From Petrotoga sp. UBA5851 (GTDB lineage Bacteria; Thermotogota; Thermotogae; Petrotogales; Petrotogaceae), in contig DJGH01000013.1 of NCBI GenBank assembly GCA_002431635.1, positions 78,318 to 86,086 on the forward strand: a stretch of DNA of 7,769 nucleotides, read 5' to 3'. Below the pieces are notes generated by a model. That model made no database searches. It had not been told where the DNA came from and saw only the letters and a list, made by a program, of their open reading frames with translations. Below are positions 6,354 to 7,769 of the stretch, in pieces. The position numbers and the translations under genes are program-made. Every line of letters begins with the position of its first letter. Position 1 is the first letter of the stretch.

Positions 6354-7685
6354 ATGGCAGAACAGTCAAAAAGAACAGGAATGTGGTCACTTTTACTTAT
6401 GGTGGCTACTTTGATAATTCTTAACGCTGATCAGATGGTTATGTCACCAAGTATCAATGCCATTGAAAAAGATTTTGGAGTAACAGATAGGGAAATAGGA
6501 TTTATAACCTCTGCATTTACGGTTATAGGGGCTCTGATCAGTCTTGTATGGGGCTATTTTGGCGATAAGTACAACAGAAAAAAGCTTCTTTTTTTCAGTG
6601 TACTGGTTGGAGAGATACCGTGTCTTCTTTCTGCTTTTTCGATGAATTTCACAATGCTTTTTATATTCAGGGCACTTACTGGGATTGGAGTAGGAGCCTC
6701 ATTTCCTTTAGTGTTTTCCATGGCGGGAGATATGTTCGAAGAAAAATCCAGACCCAAGGCTATGGCCATAATATCAACATCAATAGCTATAGGGCAGATT
6801 GTCGGCATGGCAGTAGCAGGTTTTACCAATACGGTTACACCTCTGACATGGAGACTTCCATTTCTTCTGGTTTCAATACCCAACTTCATAATTATAATTA
6901 TTTTTTCTTTATTGGTTGAGGAGCCTAAAAGGGGATCGAAGGAGTTTGCTATAGGAGAACTTGTAGAGTCGGGCATCGAGTACAAGAAAAAAATATCGGC
7001 AGGAGACTATCTTAATCTGGTAAAGATAAAAACAAACTTTTTACTTTTCATACAGGGAATATTAGGAACAATACCTTGGGGAGCTATTCCATATTTTTTG
7101 GTTACTTTTTTTGAAAGAGAAAAAAACATACCTCCTTCAATGGGAACAATAATATTTCTAATATTTGGAGTCGGGAATCTTTTTGGAATACTTGCCGGTG
7201 GCTATATAGGCAATGTTCTTTATAATATTCGTAAAGGTTGGGTTTCTTTATTCTGTGGAGTAACTACTGCACTTGGTGCTTTTTTGGCAATGGCGACTCT
7301 TAACTTTAACTACTCTGAAGAAAAATTTTATTTGCTGAGCATTCTTGGCTTTTTCACCGCTTTTACATTGTCGCTTACCGGGCCTAATGTCAAAACCTTG
7401 CTTATAAACGTTAATAAACCGGAAGACAGAGCAAGAATCTTTTCTGTTTTCAATTTGACGGACTCATTAGGAACAGGAATAGGGCAGCTTTTTGCCGGAA
7501 GTATTTCTGCTGGGCTTGCACTAAAGGGAATATCAAATAGTCTTGGAAAAGCACTGAACTATTCAGCGTTATTCTGGTTTGGTTGCGCAGTACTGCTCTG
7601 TGTGCTTGCTTTATTTGTTTCAAAGGATGTTCAGAAGCTTAAGAATTACTTTTCTAATCTGAAAATACAGATGCTGAAAAAATAA
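6354..7685 (+). CDS. MFS transporter, spinster-like group
   Basis: This is a major facilitator superfamily permease of the inner membrane, 443 residues with about 12 hydrophobic helices in two six-helix halves joined by a charged loop (about 189-228). The MFS signature between helices 2 and 3 is GYFGDKYNRKK at 67-77. Helix 4 carries RALTGIGVGASFP (106-118), and helix 5 is GQIVGMAVAG. Motifs such as EEKSRPKAMAI (129-139), TWRLPFLLVSIPN (165-177) and FNLTDSLGTGIGQ (366-378) resemble the spinster-like proteins of the superfamily. Substrate cannot be told from sequence; lipid, sugar-phosphate or drug transport have been proposed for relatives. The start is taken at ATG 6354 because the G6 ribosome-binding site abuts the earlier ATG 6348. 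A separate promoter candidate and a 63-nt spacer from bioY suggest its own transcription unit. The IS-like end begins 26 nt after the stop. Confidence 0.9.
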   Translation: MAEQSKRTGMWSLLLMVATLIILNADQMVMSPSINAIEKDFGVTDREIGFITSAFTVIGALISLVWGYFGDKYNRKKLLFFSVLVGEIPCLLSAFSMNFTMLFIFRALTGIGVGASFPLVFSMAGDMFEEKSRPKAMAIISTSIAIGQIVGMAVAGFTNTVTPLTWRLPFLLVSIPNFIIIIIFSLLVEEPKRGSKEFAIGELVESGIEYKKKISAGDYLNLVKIKTNFLLFIQGILGTIPWGAIPYFLVTFFEREKNIPPSMGTIIFLIFGVGNLFGILAGGYIGNVLYNIRKGWVSLFCGVTTALGAFLAMATLNFNYSEEKFYLLSILGFFTAFTLSLTGPNVKTLLINVNKPEDRARIFSVFNLTDSLGTGIGQLFAGSISAGLALKGISNSLGKALNYSALFWFGCAVLLCVLALFVSKDVQKLKNYFSNLKIQMLKK

Positions 7686-7698
7686 TGATTTAATTAAT

Positions 7699-7712
7699 AG
7701 GTGGCTATTATG
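7699..7712 (+). other. ribosome-binding site and ATG of a probably interrupted gene
   Basis: AGGTGG at 7699-7704 is followed after 5 nt by ATG at 7710-7712, an arrangement like the other gene starts here. The ATG reads only M-N before a stop, because its TG is also the first two bases of the IS-like terminal repeat. I infer that a gene once began here and that the element inserted at or just after its start codon. The same bases also form a 6-bp stem, TAATAG/CTATTA at 7695-7700 and 7705-7710, with a GTGG loop, so chance structure is an alternative reading. Confidence 0.3.
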
Positions 7713-7769
7713 AACTGACCCCAAAAAGTTAGACACAAATTGGTAGTACATTAAGCTATTAACAAGGAC
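7711..7769 (+). mobile_element. left end of an IS3-family insertion sequence (truncated by window)
   Basis: From 7711 the sequence reads TGAACTGACCCC, then AAAAAGTTAGACA up to 7735. This has the TG...CA form and the 'CTGACCCCAAAAAGTTAGACA' core common at the outer ends of many IS3-family elements in low-GC bacteria. Only 59 bases are in the window, so neither transposase frame nor the right inverted repeat can be seen. AAGGA at 7764-7768 may be the ribosome-binding site of orfA, whose start would lie just outside. The call rests on recognition of the terminal repeat, and the exact first base is inferred. Confidence 0.7.

Noticed and set aside
6554..6985. 143-codon minus-strand frame and a 99-codon plus-strand frame (6620-6919) inside the MFS gene
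   Set aside because: Both overlap the well-supported MFS transporter, and their translations are low-complexity shadows without recognisable motifs.
7695..7710. Hairpin after the MFS gene as a terminator
   Set aside because: The 6-bp stem is mostly A/T with a GTGG loop and no following T-run, so it is not a credible rho-independent terminator.
1..7769. tRNA, rRNA, riboswitch or CRISPR array
   Set aside because: The spacers (135, 66, 63 and 25 nt) are too short and too A/T-rich, and they show no cloverleaf, regularly spaced repeats or known aptamer motifs.

Overview
The window is a low-GC (roughly mid-30s % by eye) bacterial chromosome segment. Every confident gene lies on the + strand, and the standard code is used with ATG and TTG starts (GTG possible once). 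The gene content (SurE, deformylase, formyltransferase, YitT, split chromate-transporter halves, BioY) and the A/T-rich spacers fit a fermentative, low-GC anaerobe or facultative bacterium. My best guess is Fusobacteriota (a Leptotrichiaceae/Sebaldella-like genome), with Firmicutes as the alternative. This placement rests on overall protein flavour only and is weak.

Layout. Positions 1-135 hold the possible tail of an upstream gene and an AT-rich promoter region with an extended -10. From 136 to 5717 seven genes are packed with overlaps or gaps of at most about 15 nt, probably as one operon: surE (nucleotidase), def (peptide deformylase), fmt (Met-tRNA formyltransferase), a YitT-family membrane protein, two half-size chromate-transporter-family proteins, and a large membrane protein that I do not recognise as a named family. 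That last protein has one N-terminal TM helix, a ~150-residue outside domain, seven TM helices and a cytoplasmic helical tail. A 66-nt spacer precedes bioY (biotin-uptake S component). A 63-nt spacer with an extended -10 precedes an MFS transporter related to the spinster-like group. The last 59 bases carry what looks like the left terminal inverted repeat of an IS3-family element, which continues beyond the window.

How the genes work together. def and fmt are the textbook pair for adding and removing the formyl group of initiator methionine. surE and the membrane genes ride with them, apparently by translational coupling. chrN and chrC would form one heterodimeric transporter, each supplying a 'GGG ... 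PGP' half. bioY and the MFS gene look like separate single-gene uptake/efflux units.

The most unusual object is the seven-TM receptor-like protein (4275-5717). It has the topology of 7TMR-DISM sensors but no recognisable output domain. Its first TM helix is built from a perfect 18-bp tandem duplication containing two T8 tracts. The second point of interest is the right edge, where the IS end abuts a ribosome-binding site and an ATG, suggesting that it decapitated the next gene. I saw no CRISPR array, tRNA, rRNA, riboswitch or convincing rho-independent terminator.
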